Of a stretch of DNA of 64,000 nucleotides, positions 36,001 to 50,200 are shown piece by piece (the stretch's first letter is position 1; each line of letters opens with the position of its first letter). The stretch spans positions 384,501-448,500 of the forward strand of contig CANUEZ040000180.1 of NCBI GenBank assembly GCA_948099385.1. Direction: 5' to 3'. Source of the DNA: Fasciola hepatica. Lineage: Eukaryota; Platyhelminthes; Trematoda; Plagiorchiida; Fasciolidae. A program made the translations under genes and the position numbers. The notes beneath the pieces are model-generated. The model worked only from the letters and a program-made list of their open reading frames with translations, was not told the DNA's origin and did not search any database.

Positions 36001-39000
36001 ATCTGTCACAATTGTTCTAGTGTTCGAATAGCCGGCTTAGTTCAAGTTAAACAACCGAAACCGTGTACAAACAAAATTACCGATATTTGGATTGACGCTG
36101 TTTGCCAAAATGTCACCACTGAGAAGAAAATGAGCGCATCAAAAATGATCACAACCCTGATACTTATGTTGTACATCTAACGTGTCTGAATCGATGCTGG
36201 AGATTCTCACAGTATCATTTGGTACATCCCACTTGAACTGTATTAACAAATAGAAGCTTCTGATATTCATTGAAAGAATCATTTCTCATCGCTAATTTGA
36301 ACACAGAATTAGGAAACATAGGTCCGTGCACTACATCCTGAACCATATCGTTGCATCTGTGTATGTACGTACTGCAATCAATGGGAATTTGGTATAGTCT
36401 GTAAGATAACGAATGAAACTGGGAGAAGATCGGAAAGGATAAATGATTTGCTATGTACTTTTCCGTCGATAGTGACCTCAGCAAAGTAAGTCTCCACGTG
36501 TCTCGGAAGATAAATCATTTAATTCACACTGCGGCTACATGTACAGGAGGCAATCCATTTATAACTAACGTAAAAGGTGGAGGACGACAGCAGGCCTCAG
36601 ACAAGGTGTGGCTAGGAGACAATCTGTTGGACAGCACAAACCAAATGAACTCGCATGGCTTAAAGAACCCACGGAAAACAAAAACGACTAGTCAATTTTG
36701 CGCTTACATCCGACTGGTTAATCAGCTAGTGTTAAACGCCGGAAGCCCAGGCAGACTATTGGTCACTTGAAATAGAAATTAGGAGTCTGATCTAGACCTC
36801 CGTTTGGGTCAGGTAATCAAAATACGAGCGAATGTTCTCATGCACGGGGGTCATACTTTCACTGCAAATAAATATATCGTATTGAAACTAAAACACCAAT
36901 GATGAGTTTCCTTCTAATGATAGGCTGTTATAATGCACACACAGGCACACGAGGACAGACTAATAGTATGTTTGGAAACGAAGTCCTTGGCCTGTTGCTT
37001 GCTGGATATGACCAAACTTGAACTTGTTAGCCCAACTACCTCGTCAGACTGAACTAACGTGACTAAGAAAACGGAGACCAACAGTCGCTAGCCGTATGAA
37101 AAATCGGTCACCGCTGCAGTAGCAGTTCATGAGTAGACGAACATCAAATAAGTGTTGTAGATGACTCCGGTTGGTGAAATTTATTCATATCCTTTCTTTA
37201 TGCCAAAATGTTTTTTTGTTCAGCGGCTTTCAAAAATGGGGTCACACTTTCTGGATAGAAAACAGGATTCATTTCGTCCAGCGAACAGAAAGGTACTTCA
37301 GTGGAAAATCACTGTTGTTCCGACTGTCTAAAAGAACCATGGTATTCATCAGATTCTTCACCGGAGAATGCCCAGATTCCGTCGTTTCTATCAGCTGTAC
37401 CTCTTGAAGAACAAACTAAACTAGATTATCCCTGGTGGAAAACAGCACAAAATCTTGATTTTTATCAATTATTTAGTTTCTTTTTATTACAAAGCAAAGA
37501 TACAACAATCCAGGGTGTCGCAACCAATTAAACGCTGCTTGTTAGATGAAGTGGTCAAAAACAGAAGGGTTCAAGGTCTGTCGTGATAACCGTCTGACCA
37601 CCGCCGATCAATTATCGAAATTATCTGGACTGAATAAGTGATATGTGCACCAGTTTAATTCCGCCAGCTGCTAACACAATAACTAAGATTAAATGAAAAT
37701 AAGCAGGAGTGGTGGACACCAAATAAATCTCCAAAACGTTGACCACCATCACATCCTAAACTTACCGATCAAGATAAAACCCACAAGTAGGAGTATAGTC
37801 ATGAGCAAATTACCAGCCAACGAACCATAAACACTTTTCAGTTTGCTGGTAGCTAACGTGAGTATGATACCGAACAGCTGTGCGGGGGATGTGAAGGAAC
37901 ATGAAGCATAATATAGCCAGAGTAGTTCGTGGATTTATTGACGAGTACGAACAAATCAAAAATGTCAGCAAAGATTTCAGTAAAAGACGATATGCAGTAC
38001 AAAAATGACATGTGAGGTGGAACTTATTTACAACCCGTCTCGCCATCTGATATTTCAACACTTGCAAAAACCTCCAGCTTGAAATTTTACTAACTGTTTC
38101 ATAGAGTTCCACCCCAAAAGACCAACAAATCAATGGAAGAATTTATTTAGTTGGTGAAATATTCCCATAGTCTGAATTTAGAAAACGTAACGTGGCGAAC
38201 AGAGATCTCTATTTTCGGTATTTTTCCTCAGGATAGTACAGTACGCACGCAAAGTTTTAGCGTTATTCGAAAATGTGATCCGAAGTAATAACATATAAGC
38301 ATAAAACTGAATGTCAAATCCGTTTCCGCTGCATTTGTGTAGGCGCATTACCACCAGGTTCACCAGTCCTGTGTATCTGTCCCACCATCACGCTGACCTT
38401 CGTCCACCGAAGCTGTATGGACCTGACAAACTGTTTTTGCAAGCATAGGATTGGCCTATGTAACCTGATTGCAATCGCCTCGGCCGTGGACAGGATTCCT
38501 TGTCTGAACCCTTTAGAGCAGTTTGCCGAAACACGGTAGATAGCGCTAAATGACCCATCTCGCGTTAGTTTGTGATCAGTATAGATTGCATGGGCCAGTA
38601 TTACGCTGGTTACCGTCTGGTTGATTCCTTTGGTTAGTCGTGTAGGACGGTGTCCTCGGACTCCATCGGACAGGCTCCTAGTTGTTTTTCCGACGCGTCT
38701 CGCTCGACCGGAGCAAGAGCAGGAATATACACAGCATGAGGTAGAATAATCAGACAGCCTGTTTTTGAGTTTCAGTTGTAAGCACGGTTCTGTGTTGGAT
38801 GCAATTTACAGCTTGGCCGCGTAGAACATATTTGTCACCGCATTAGATAACCGTTGTGTCAGTGTTTCTGTAGCACTATCTCCTTTGAATTCTATTCGGG
38901 CTAATACGATCTTTTTTGGGACATTCGGGCATCTTGGCCGGGGATCTGCGTTCATGTGTTGTTTGAGAAAGCTGTCTAGGTATACACATTCTCTGAATGA

Positions 39001-40166
39001 GTTCCTGACGGGTTCCAACGCTTCCGTAAGTTAGCCCTTGGAGCACATTTGGCGCGCTCTATCAGTCGAGCAACGTACTACGTTTCGTTTATACTGCATC
39101 GGGAAAAAGCTTCCGAAATGATCATATTTCCGAATAACGCTAAACTCTGCATGTGTACTGTACTGGCCTGAGGAGAAGTACTGATAAGACAGATTTATTT
39201 TCGCCACGTTGCGTTTTCTAACAGTACATTTGTCTGCACGAGAACAGTGTTCGTCAGTCACCAGAAAGTGCTGGTTGCGCAACGGCCAGATTGGAGGCTT
39301 TCATCTTGTTCATTTAATGTAAAAGTTGCTGCCTGTTGATACACTTCCTGGGCCTCGGTTCATGGAGTTTCTTCTACTCTTGTGTTTTTGCAGATTACAC
39401 GGGGGCGATCCTCGTCGGAACAGCATTGCCTTTGTGTCCTACAAATGAACCTCAGTAGGTGTTCAGTTAAAATTTGTCCCTATCATTTTGGCAAATTGCT
39501 AATATAGCTTGAAGGTTATCAGTAGTTGTCGAACAGTTGTATCCTCAGTAAATCAAATTTTCAAAACAGATGTTGAATTATAGAAAAGAAACTCTGTAAG
39601 TAGGGCAGATGCAAATGCTCCTGAGTCGCAGTTGCCAGACGATTTTGAGAAACTCATCACAAGTGAAAAAAATACCTTCGAGTCCAACATGTAAAATAGA
39701 GTCACGTTATTGTTCACACAAGAATCAGTCGGCTACAACGATGCGAAAGAGTTTTGTTCCTTGCTACTCTCAGACAGTCGAGTTCCGAAAGCATTTTAAG
39801 ACATCACTGGTCGCCTTGTGACAAGAGGTTGTGAAGGGTTTGTATGACCGTCAAAAAATCCTGATTTATTGTGCGATTTCCGTCAGTATCCATTTGTGTC
39901 ATAATAAGTCATGTGTTCTCACTCGAGGTACTGAATGACTCTGCATTGCATCTCGTACTTGTTTTGGATTATTTACCAAGATTAATGGGTTCGTATTCCG
40001 ACACAGTGGTTTATTTCTGTCAAACGAAATGTGTTTGCGCACCGGATTCCTAGTGTTCATCCGATTGGTGATATGCGTAGGTGTGCATGTATGTATGAAT
40101 GTGTGTATGTATGTATGTATGCACGTATGTTTGTGTGTTTATGTATGTATGTCTTTATATGGATAC

Positions 40167-40246
<80 letters not shown>

Positions 40247-41190
40247 TAATGCAGCAAAAGTACTACAAGTAAGCCGCAAATAAGAATAAAAGAGGCAGAT
40301 GAGTACAGAAACATCTAAAACGCATGACAACACATTGATTACTTGAATGGTTTGTTTGCTTTACGGTCTCGTTAGTTGAGTATCCAAGGATATACTGTAA
40401 AACTGCTGCATCCTTATCAAAACTAATCACCACTGCGCATCAAATGATTACCATCTAGAACACAAACACTGAGGGTGTGATTGCGATTCACGAAAGCTAT
40501 CAGCAAGCAATCTAGGATGGGTCTATATGCTAAATGCTTCACGCAAACACTACATGACAGAAAACTGCATTTCCGTTAACCGTACATCTATATTTTTCAT
40601 CTGAAGGCTGCCATGTACCGGCGTTCTTGAGGAATGCTTCAACAGAATTCGTGCATAGGCTTAAAACAGAACCGTCAAACTAAAGAAAACCTCCAATATA
40701 ATCGGTGAGTACATTGCTGTCTGAGTGGAAATTGAAAAAAGTATGAATTCCCTCTAGTTCGGTCGTAATTCATACAAGTGAATAGAAAAGTTTGTTAAAT
40801 GTCTCAATGCGAGTTAGCGACACAATTATCAAGAATATAAATCAAGAAAATGTTTTTTTTCCACCATTCTGACAAATACAATAAAACAGTTGAGACAAGA
40901 GAGAAACTGAGCGTCACGCAAAAAAATCGTCACTTTTCACACGTTGGAGGCTCCAATGAAAGTGCATTCTCACTCACCTGAGCCGAGGCATTCAGCAGAC
41001 CGGAAGTGAGACCCTCACTTTCCGGATACGTCAATTCGGCAGCAAACTCGAAACCCAGCGGTAAAATTCCGGTCATAGCAAAACTAGAACAATTAAGATG
41101 AAAACCGAAAACAAATGGAACGTTGATATTATGTTTCAAAATCATATTGAACCATCATGGGACGGCATGGTTGTCAGAAAGTGTACAGAC

Positions 41191-41249
<59 letters not shown>

Positions 41250-44200
41250 CCCCGAAAGCGTACGACCAGTTTCGCGGTTGTTGCCGCTCATCAGGTGTGC
41301 ATACTCGGTTCTTCTCGGCCTATTCGTCTTCACACTTGTGAACTCCACTGTTGTATCTTCACTAGGATCTAAGTTGATGTGTCTGGAGTGTGAATGGTAC
41401 TCTTCATTGAAGAGCCCACAAATGAATCACAAGTGTGATTTCTGATAGTCATTCGTGTCTGGGTCACTGCTAACCCAACGTATGCTTCCGGGGAAATTTC
41501 TCCCACACGTTTAAAAACTACTTACTATCAATATGAACGCTTGCGCATGCAGCCTTATTGTTCATTGGGTTAGCAGTGGACCAGACACGAATACATATCA
41601 GAAATCACGGTTGTGATTCATTTATGGGTTCTTCAATGAAGAGTATCCATTCACACTCCAGACAGTTCAAATTAGATCCTACTTGATTGACTGTGCAGTC
41701 TATTCTGAATAGTTCGTAGGTTTGATACACCGTTTTCTTCCCTGTTCGACCATCTGAGCACATGGATAAAGTCTCGTTTAGAACTGAAATGCGGTGTGGG
41801 TTCTAACAATCTGCCTCAAACAAACAAAAGTCTGTGATATCGTGGTTTTTAAATAGTGGGGGAGACAGCAATGTATTTACGCAGCAATATGAATCTTTCG
41901 TATTGACACCATCGAAAAGATGATTTTACATGATTCACATGTAGTGTCCGAAGACGAAATTGTGTGATTTAGAAGGTTTTCCCCGTAGAGTGCATGATAT
42001 CGAGCATGTGTTCGGATTCCAAAGTCACTGTTGTCTACGGTTTACATATCAGGATCAGTTTGAACGAAGCTCACAATACAGTCTCTTCCGTGGCTAGACG
42101 ACCGCAGGTGCTTTTTAATTCGAAAAAAACTAGAAAATTTCATGAGAGCAATGTTTGACTTCCAATTCTCAACTTACTTTGGTATCTTTTATTCTCTTTT
42201 GCCTTCTGGGCAGGAGTATCGTAGCAACCCAATGTGACCTTGTGAGATTGTTCGTTGTGTTCTTAGTCATCAGTTGAAACTACGAAGTCACCAAAATGTA
42301 TTCAGACTTCCTACAAACATCCACAAGACTCGTTCTCCTGTCGCTTTTTGAGCCTATTTTAAGAAATACCCGACGTATTCCTCCGGTAATTAGGTTATAC
42401 AAACGCACCGAAAATACTACTCACAAACACGTGAAAAGTTGGTCACATCTGTATTCCACGTATTATTTCTTGTCCATTTAAAACTCATCTTGTTTCTTCC
42501 ACGCATTAGGACTGTATGTTAAGTTTGCCTAGGTCAGAATGCTTTCAAATGGTACATGTGCTACTGGGAAGTCTCAAGTCAATGTGCCAACAAATATCAC
42601 AGAACGTGGACGACTTATTCTTCAGAAATAATGCACGACACTCAGTCCTCCTGTTGTTGCAGTAGTATTCCAGATGGAGCAGTTAGGCAGAAATGAGTTT
42701 TAGTTCTACCTGTTTTTGATATCAATGACCAAAACAATTCGCTAGAATAAAGAAATAAAAATGTCGTATATTCGTCTGGGCCCAACACTTACCCGAGAAC
42801 AAAGCTGATCACAAACATCAACGCGATGGATTTGACTTGTAGCACCCCGGTAAACACAGCCATCGAGATGAGTGTGATCAAATAGATCAGCGAGTTGATT
42901 AATCTGTATGGAGTGTTGGTGGGAGAGGAGGACAAAAAGAAGATGACATCACACGTGGTTGACGAATCACGAACAGCACGCGGCTTGCGGACGCAAAACA
43001 CATACACACACGTACAAGAAATGACGGTGAATAGAAATTTGTTATTGTTTTCTGTCGTGGCTGAATAGTGTGACCATTGTTAACCACTTTGTGCTAATTC
43101 TAGTCAATCTATTTTGTATCCCCCCATCGAAACATTTAAATTAGGTATGCACAACACTCCTATTTCGTAGTCCGCATTTGCGAACTAAATGCAATCGTGA
43201 CGCTTACCAATTAAGGCCACAAATAATTTCTCCAACTACTTAGCAGAATATTAGTGAATACATGGGGACGGCCATTCAAATGTATAGTCTCTTCTTATCA
43301 CTTGAGTTCAGTGCAAGCAACCACTGTCCATGCACAGGGTGTAGGGGTTTCGGCTGTTATCCCTCAGCAGTAACCTCAATCGGAAATATTGAAGAAGCAG
43401 GAAATGAGCGAAAAGGGACATACAAATAGTATCCAGTTGACAAAGAAACTTCGTGGACGTCACTGGTTGCAATACCAAGCCATATCCTCTAAAGGATCTT
43501 ACCTTTGAGGACAGGAATCTCTTGCATCCAACCGTGGAACCTTGACATTCCCCACATGGCCAAGTCCACTGGTTAAGCTTTTCTTACCTATCTTCCATGT
43601 CACAGAATGGCTACCTTCACTCACCTACAAATCACTGCTCGTTTCAACGAACAATACACTCCGAGAAATCCTACCCGGGATCATGCAAAACACATGTCTT
43701 AACCACCTTAGCTAAGCAAGCTCAGGTATTTGACCAAACAATTTGGTGTTTGTGCCTAATACTCCGCACTTGAGCTCCGTATTGCTCGTGCGGTTTTCCC
43801 ACCATAATCGAGCAAAGCTACGAAAGCATCGGTGTTCGAATAACGACAATCTTCGTAATTCCTCCACGCAAAGTGGCCATGTTTCTGAATCACACAGAAG
43901 AACTGGCCCGACTAATTCAGCATATACTCAACCGCTGGTGGATAAACGGTTGTCTGGTCAGCGCCACAAATGAATGAAATCGGTCAAAGCCAAACAAACC
44001 TTCTGGCTACGCGAAGACACCTCATCCGGCTTTCGAGCTCCGGGTGAAATGCGGCTACTCAGGTAACAGAACTTATCTACTTGATAAACAGTTACCCTCG
44101 ACACCAAGAGGTTTGGTGTTTTAAAAACCGAGTCTTACAACAGCATCTTTCGCTTTGAAAGTGCAAAACACAATAAGAACACAGCTGTAGTGTTGCTTAA

Positions 44201-47200
44201 AATAAACTGGAAAATTTGCACTTTAACTGGATCTTCACTCAGATGAAAGATGCCGTCTGCATATTCAAGGTTCGACACTTTTGCACTCGCATACATGTCA
44301 ACACCTTCACTCTCACACGAAGAAAGAGAAAAGGAGAGTGGGGCAATCCTAACGTTCACCACTTCCCGTAGTAAACACGGGTGAAAAATTACCGTAAGGC
44401 GGAACTCGGCTTCAGCTGTTTATGTTAAAGGATCTTATGATGGAAACAATGTTATTTGGTACACCCTTCCACAAGAGAAAACATCAGAGAACTTTGCGGT
44501 TGACCAAGTCGAACGCTGATTTTGGGCCAAGAGAAACAGACGGTGAGCCTACGGTAGGTGTGTCTATATTCTAATATTTGTCAGAGTGATTATGTGATCA
44601 ACGCAAAGTCGACCAGGTCTACACCTAGTTAGAATCCCGGGCGAGCACTATTCACAAGCCTCAGGTAAGCGGTGGAGAATATTATCATCGGGCAGTTTAG
44701 ATTTCATGATAACTATGCTTATTCTCATGTGGTTTTCAAAGGAGGACCCATCGCTTTTCTTATGAACCGGTGTGATCATCGGTTCACACCAACTCTTGGG
44801 AATGTTTTCTCTGTCTATACCAGGTTGGGGACTTTTATGAATTCCGACGACAGCGGCAAGCCACCATCTTTGAAAATAGACGGAGCAGCCTACGTAGTTC
44901 AGCAGACTTATGTCGTTTAAGGTAACTTATATCACGAAGAACCTCTGTTTCTGACGAAGGATCGATCTCTACGTTCAGAACTATTATGTTATTTATCATA
45001 ACTGTTGTGGACAAATGCCAGTCAAATATTTTCTCGACATGTTGCACCCAATACTCTCGATGATGCTCCTGAGTCAGAGTTAGTCAACCGTTTGTCTCTC
45101 TCATCAGTTCAGTAACACCTTGTTTTCGTAGACCGGTATTTTGCATAAGACGGAAAAGTTTGTGACTGTTGCCGATTACCACCGCCTTTTCCATCTCCCT
45201 ACACATTGCAATCCACTACAGCCCACGGTCTTTTCTGAGGCTCTAAATCAGTTTCTATTCAAGTCATCTCTGTGCTTCATATCTGGAATCTGGAGAAACT
45301 TATCTGCAAGCATCTAACAGTTCCACACTGAAGATGCAGATATCCATCTTTTATCTGCGTGCCTAGTTCTCAGACCCTGAACGGAACCATCAGCCTCAAA
45401 TGAGACCTTTCTAATCTCTGCCCAACGTTCACTTGGACCCCGAGCGGTTGATTGCAACGTTAAACCGATGGATAATTCTATGTCGAAAGCAGACCAATGG
45501 TAATTCTCTAATAGTACCTGCAGGAGGCGGACTGCTTTGATGTTTTATCGTCCGCCGACGAGACGTAGGCCAAAACGCGCACAAATAGGGATGTGATCAA
45601 TCTTTACAGACATGGATCAAGATTATCAACAGTCTTGAACTGACCCGAGCCAGCCGTGTGACTATAAAAGGGAGATCAGGCTGCGATGACTTCAGTCGAC
45701 TAGTGGAAGAAAGAAATGCTAAGAAGTCCAAATATGGATCAGGCTGGCAGCTATTATTTTATAAACTGGAAGAAATCTGTGAACGAATTGCAGACAAGAG
45801 TGATTATGGACAACTAAGTTAGCAGAAGGGTGACCGTTCACAGTACTGAATGAAAGGTGGGGTTGAGAGAGGCATTTAGCTGCCTGTGAAAGCGTTCAAA
45901 TAGTATACTAGATGATGAGTGACATGCAGTTGTACAAATATGTTGAAATCCAAGGAGAAAAGTGAAATTGCAAATGAGTTAGGGTTAGAACTGTGCACCT
46001 CTGGCCATGGTGGTCGTAGTTGAAACACCAAACATAGAAATCTAGCGGTGTAAAAAGCATGGAAATTGCTTCGTTGGCGATGTCAGCTGAGGAGACAACA
46101 ATTGGCCAACGCGTAAAACGATCTCAAGGCAAGTCAAGTAAGTAGTTGTTTTATACTCTCAAAAAGATGGATTTTCAGCCTATCGTTATATCGTTTACTC
46201 TGCTCAATCTAAAACATAAAACAACGGAGAGGAAACTAAAGTGAACCGATATGAAGCATCAAATTTCCACATAATAGTCACAATAATCGCGATTTCATCT
46301 TTGACTGGTTTAAATTACGATGTGCAACGGAAACCTGAAACTCAAAGCACTAGGTTATTGGGGAGACGAACTAAAGGGGGCTGATTTGGATAGCTTGAGT
46401 TGTAGGACCAGGAGTGTAGAATGCTGCGTGCTGCGCTTGAATACCAGTTGGAACTTGGTGCACATGTAATGCTGTGCACTCGAAACAAGTCAGATAAAAC
46501 GGTTGTATCCCACTTTTCAGGGGTAACATCTATTGTTGGGACCACCTGGTAAGCATTATGGATTGGGCAAGGGCAATAGGTAGCGATTTGGAAAGAGAAT
46601 AGTGTGGTTACACCAACATTGGAATAATAACGTGTGTGATAATCTGACAAACTGCAATGCATTTAGGCAAGTTAGGGCGAAATATGTCATGAAGAAGTCG
46701 CTGGAGATCAAAGCAGCCACTTAACTTACTTATGTTTCTTAGTTCGGTCCAACGCGATCCCGGCAATAATGGATCCTGCTATTCCAGAAATCACCATTGT
46801 AAATCCAATCCAGCCGATTGGGGCATCTCCCTGAGGGAAAGGGGCCGGGAAGGGGAGGAGATAAAATACAGATGGGTAAGTTAATGTGGAAGGCGTTTTT
46901 CCTTCTACATACTGAACAAGTGGGAAGCAAGAAGAAAGTACACTATCCAGGTGTTCCATGAATCGCTTATTAGCGGTAAAAAATCAAGATTAGTTGGTAG
47001 AGAGGAGGCGGTGTGTACCGATGCGTGCGTGAGTAGGAGACAACACGGAATACAGTCTGATTTTATACAGACGCATACATTCCGATATAGTCTGATTTGG
47101 CACGAAATGAATAAGATGCAAGAATACACGGTTTACTGGTAATTTCTATTTCTTCTTCCGGTAAAATATTTCGAACGGTGACCGATCAGATAAGATGATC

Positions 47201-50200
47201 CAGCTGGTTTGATGAGACAGCTTGGTGGAATAACTTTATTAATAATCTTTTGTATTTTCCGTTTGAGAGCCAGCAGATATTTAAGGTATCAATGGCCTAG
47301 AGAAGCTGGATTAAAGGTGATCTATTTAGGGGTATCATCGGATGAACTCATCATATCCCCTGTAAATCGCTATATTAGTTGCGTTTCTCAAATGAAGTCG
47401 GTTAAATGTAGACCACTTTGCTCGAGGAATCCAATGAAAACTGAAGTAAATGATTTATGTGAGTATAACCAGGAATGTTGTCAGGATTCCTCTTTTAGTT
47501 GATCAGCCAATGCAATAATATTGTGTGATTTACGACTTTGTCGTTTCACAAAGGGACCATAATGATTTGGATCCGAAACTATTCTTTATGAAGCTTATTG
47601 AATTTGAGCTTTTGGAAAAAGAATTACTGAGTCGTCAGTCCCAACATTTGAGCATTCCGGAGTCTGGGATTATTTAGATGTATTCGGTCTTGGTTTGACT
47701 TTGACTGCTGAACCTTGTAAGTAAGTAAGAACGAACTAGTTAATGGAGCGTATAAGTACATCTACCGACATGACAAATCTCGCTGATTTCACGTCACGTA
47801 ATAGGGGGAGCCACAAAGAACAAAGCGACCCTATTGTTTGATAAATCCTTGTGGAACACATGTGCATAGGGCTCTGTGAATGATCCACTTGATAATAATC
47901 AGCGCTGTTCAACAATCCTGTGTTATAAAGTAGGTCATGGTCAAGGTTGGTTAGTAAATGCTATGATGGAGCTTGCCAACTGGGAGAAAACTCATGCACT
48001 GTTACTGAAAAAGCTGTTCACATCACGATCATTGTGCTATGTACGAAGCAGCTTTTGTCGTCATGAGGCATTTTCACGCCATGTTGCATCGTCCGGTTTT
48101 GGCATTTCTTGCACAACGGTACTTTCAGTTCAACTTAGTTCAGTTTTTTCAGTCATTCAACTCGAACTTCTAGGCTATGGTCTTATAAGTCACAGGTATG
48201 CAGACGGTTACGTAGTTACCAGTTGGATTCCATCGGTTAATTGAATGAGTAACAAATTCTGATACCCCTTTGTCTGGTTTTTCCACTCTATCTTGGGGAT
48301 GTGAGACTACATTATTATTGGTTGACCAGTCACAAGTCACGTTTTCATCTCAAGTGCTGATTTCCCCATTAGTCTGATACGCGAGAAGATAATAAAAAAA
48401 TTCGGGAGAACAGTTGCACCATTTGGTATACTTCATTTTAACTTATCTATTCATTCAGTCACATAATTAATGAGCACCAGGCCGAATTTTATTTACCGAG
48501 CTTGAATTGCCCAATTGATTTTCAGATGATTCAGTGTGAGAACAGATTTCCAGCAAGAATAAAGTAAACCACTGTTTCCACTGGTCTCCTTGTTGTTGCC
48601 ATTGAGCACTGCATAGTTTAGCTGTTTACCAAACTTGGTTCAATCAGAGTGATGCAGTTTCCGTTCTAAATTTCGTGAGTAGTATTTTTCGAAATACGGT
48701 TTATTTCACGTATTTCTTTGAGGACAATTGTACCCCGATCCGCATGAACAAACCCATAAAGTAACCACGACTAGATTGGCAACTTGGAGATGCACAGCAG
48801 TGACAACATCTTCGCCATATCTTAAAAAAAAATAAGCACGTAACCATGGAGGACAAAATGCTGACTCGTTGGGGCATTGAGGATGAGATTCCATCGTCTA
48901 ATGCTTTTTTGTGAAGGCCGTCCGACATCCATCGGGCATCGGACGAGTAGACCTGCGATTGGGTTGAGACACTACTTTCAAAAAGCGGTTATTTCAATGA
49001 CTTCAAGGAGGGTTTACCAGCACCAACGAGACTCCGCATCGATATGCAGTGACAGACTGAAGCTCATCACACACGAAGGTGCATAGACTATTTGATCGTC
49101 CAGTATGAGCGGTAGGTAAGTTGTATTGTGTTTTGGTTATTTAACGCGCAGTTTGGAAGAACAACTCTACACGGTACACCGGACGAGTATGGTTTGATTT
49201 ATCTTGTTTGGGATCGACGACAGTTTACATTCACCATCGCGTCCCCAATGACAATCGAATTAGGCTTTCCAGGATGTGATTTTAACACACTGACTATTAA
49301 ACTACTCAAGTTGGTCCTCAACAGTTTGCTCCATGTTGCGCTCAGATATGTACCACCGATGCATTTTCGAAAGGATACTTTCGTGGTATTGAGTCAGTCA
49401 CGCGAATCGAAAGTATCCCAGTGCATAACTGAGTCAGTAACAGATACACACATACATGGACACTGATAAATGTTGAGCTTGAACAGACATGGGATCCATA
49501 AGAGATTGGAATGAAGCGGTAGATAAAACCATCTTTTTGGTGTACGTCGTGATGTGGTCCGTACCAGTGGAAAAGAAAACTGATTTAGGAGAATGACTGA
49601 TCGGCGTCCGCAATGAGCCATCAGTCCACTGATAAACACTTTATCAAACAACTCATTTCTCCTGTTTGACAAACGAAGGAAAGACGCACATACTAAAGGG
49701 CTGTCTTTTGGGAATCATGATATTATCAGACATCTGCCAGTATTTCTGTCGAATTCATTACTGTTTCAAAGTCAATTATCGGATGTCCCATCACATTTAC
49801 TAACCTCTTTCCCTAAGACGAAACTGAAAATGGACAGGAACCAAAAGCGTGAAAACCAAGAGTATTGTGCTTTCAAACTGAATGCTACTCATCTCACTCG
49901 GCATCCCTGAATTTCGTCAACTTTGTTGAAAATTTTTTTGTGGGATGCTAGTTGAATAAATTTCGGAAGTGAATGGAGATTGGCTCAAACAGGGGAAGCC
50001 ATCAGATTTGGTGAAATATGAACCCCAAAGCTCTAATGAAACCATGATGAAAACGATCGAGTAACAATGTTAAGAATCACAGTGTCTTTCTAACTGGGGA
50101 GAGTGACTAATTGGATTTACGGATGAAACGTTCTAAGCCACAGTGATACAGAAAATCGTTATTTACTTATCATATCTGACTTATCATTTGGGAATGGAAA

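Noticed and set aside
38385..41308. Calling the ribozyme and Penelope-like relic a single element
   Set aside because: A well-supported transporter exon (40,978-41,083) lies between them.
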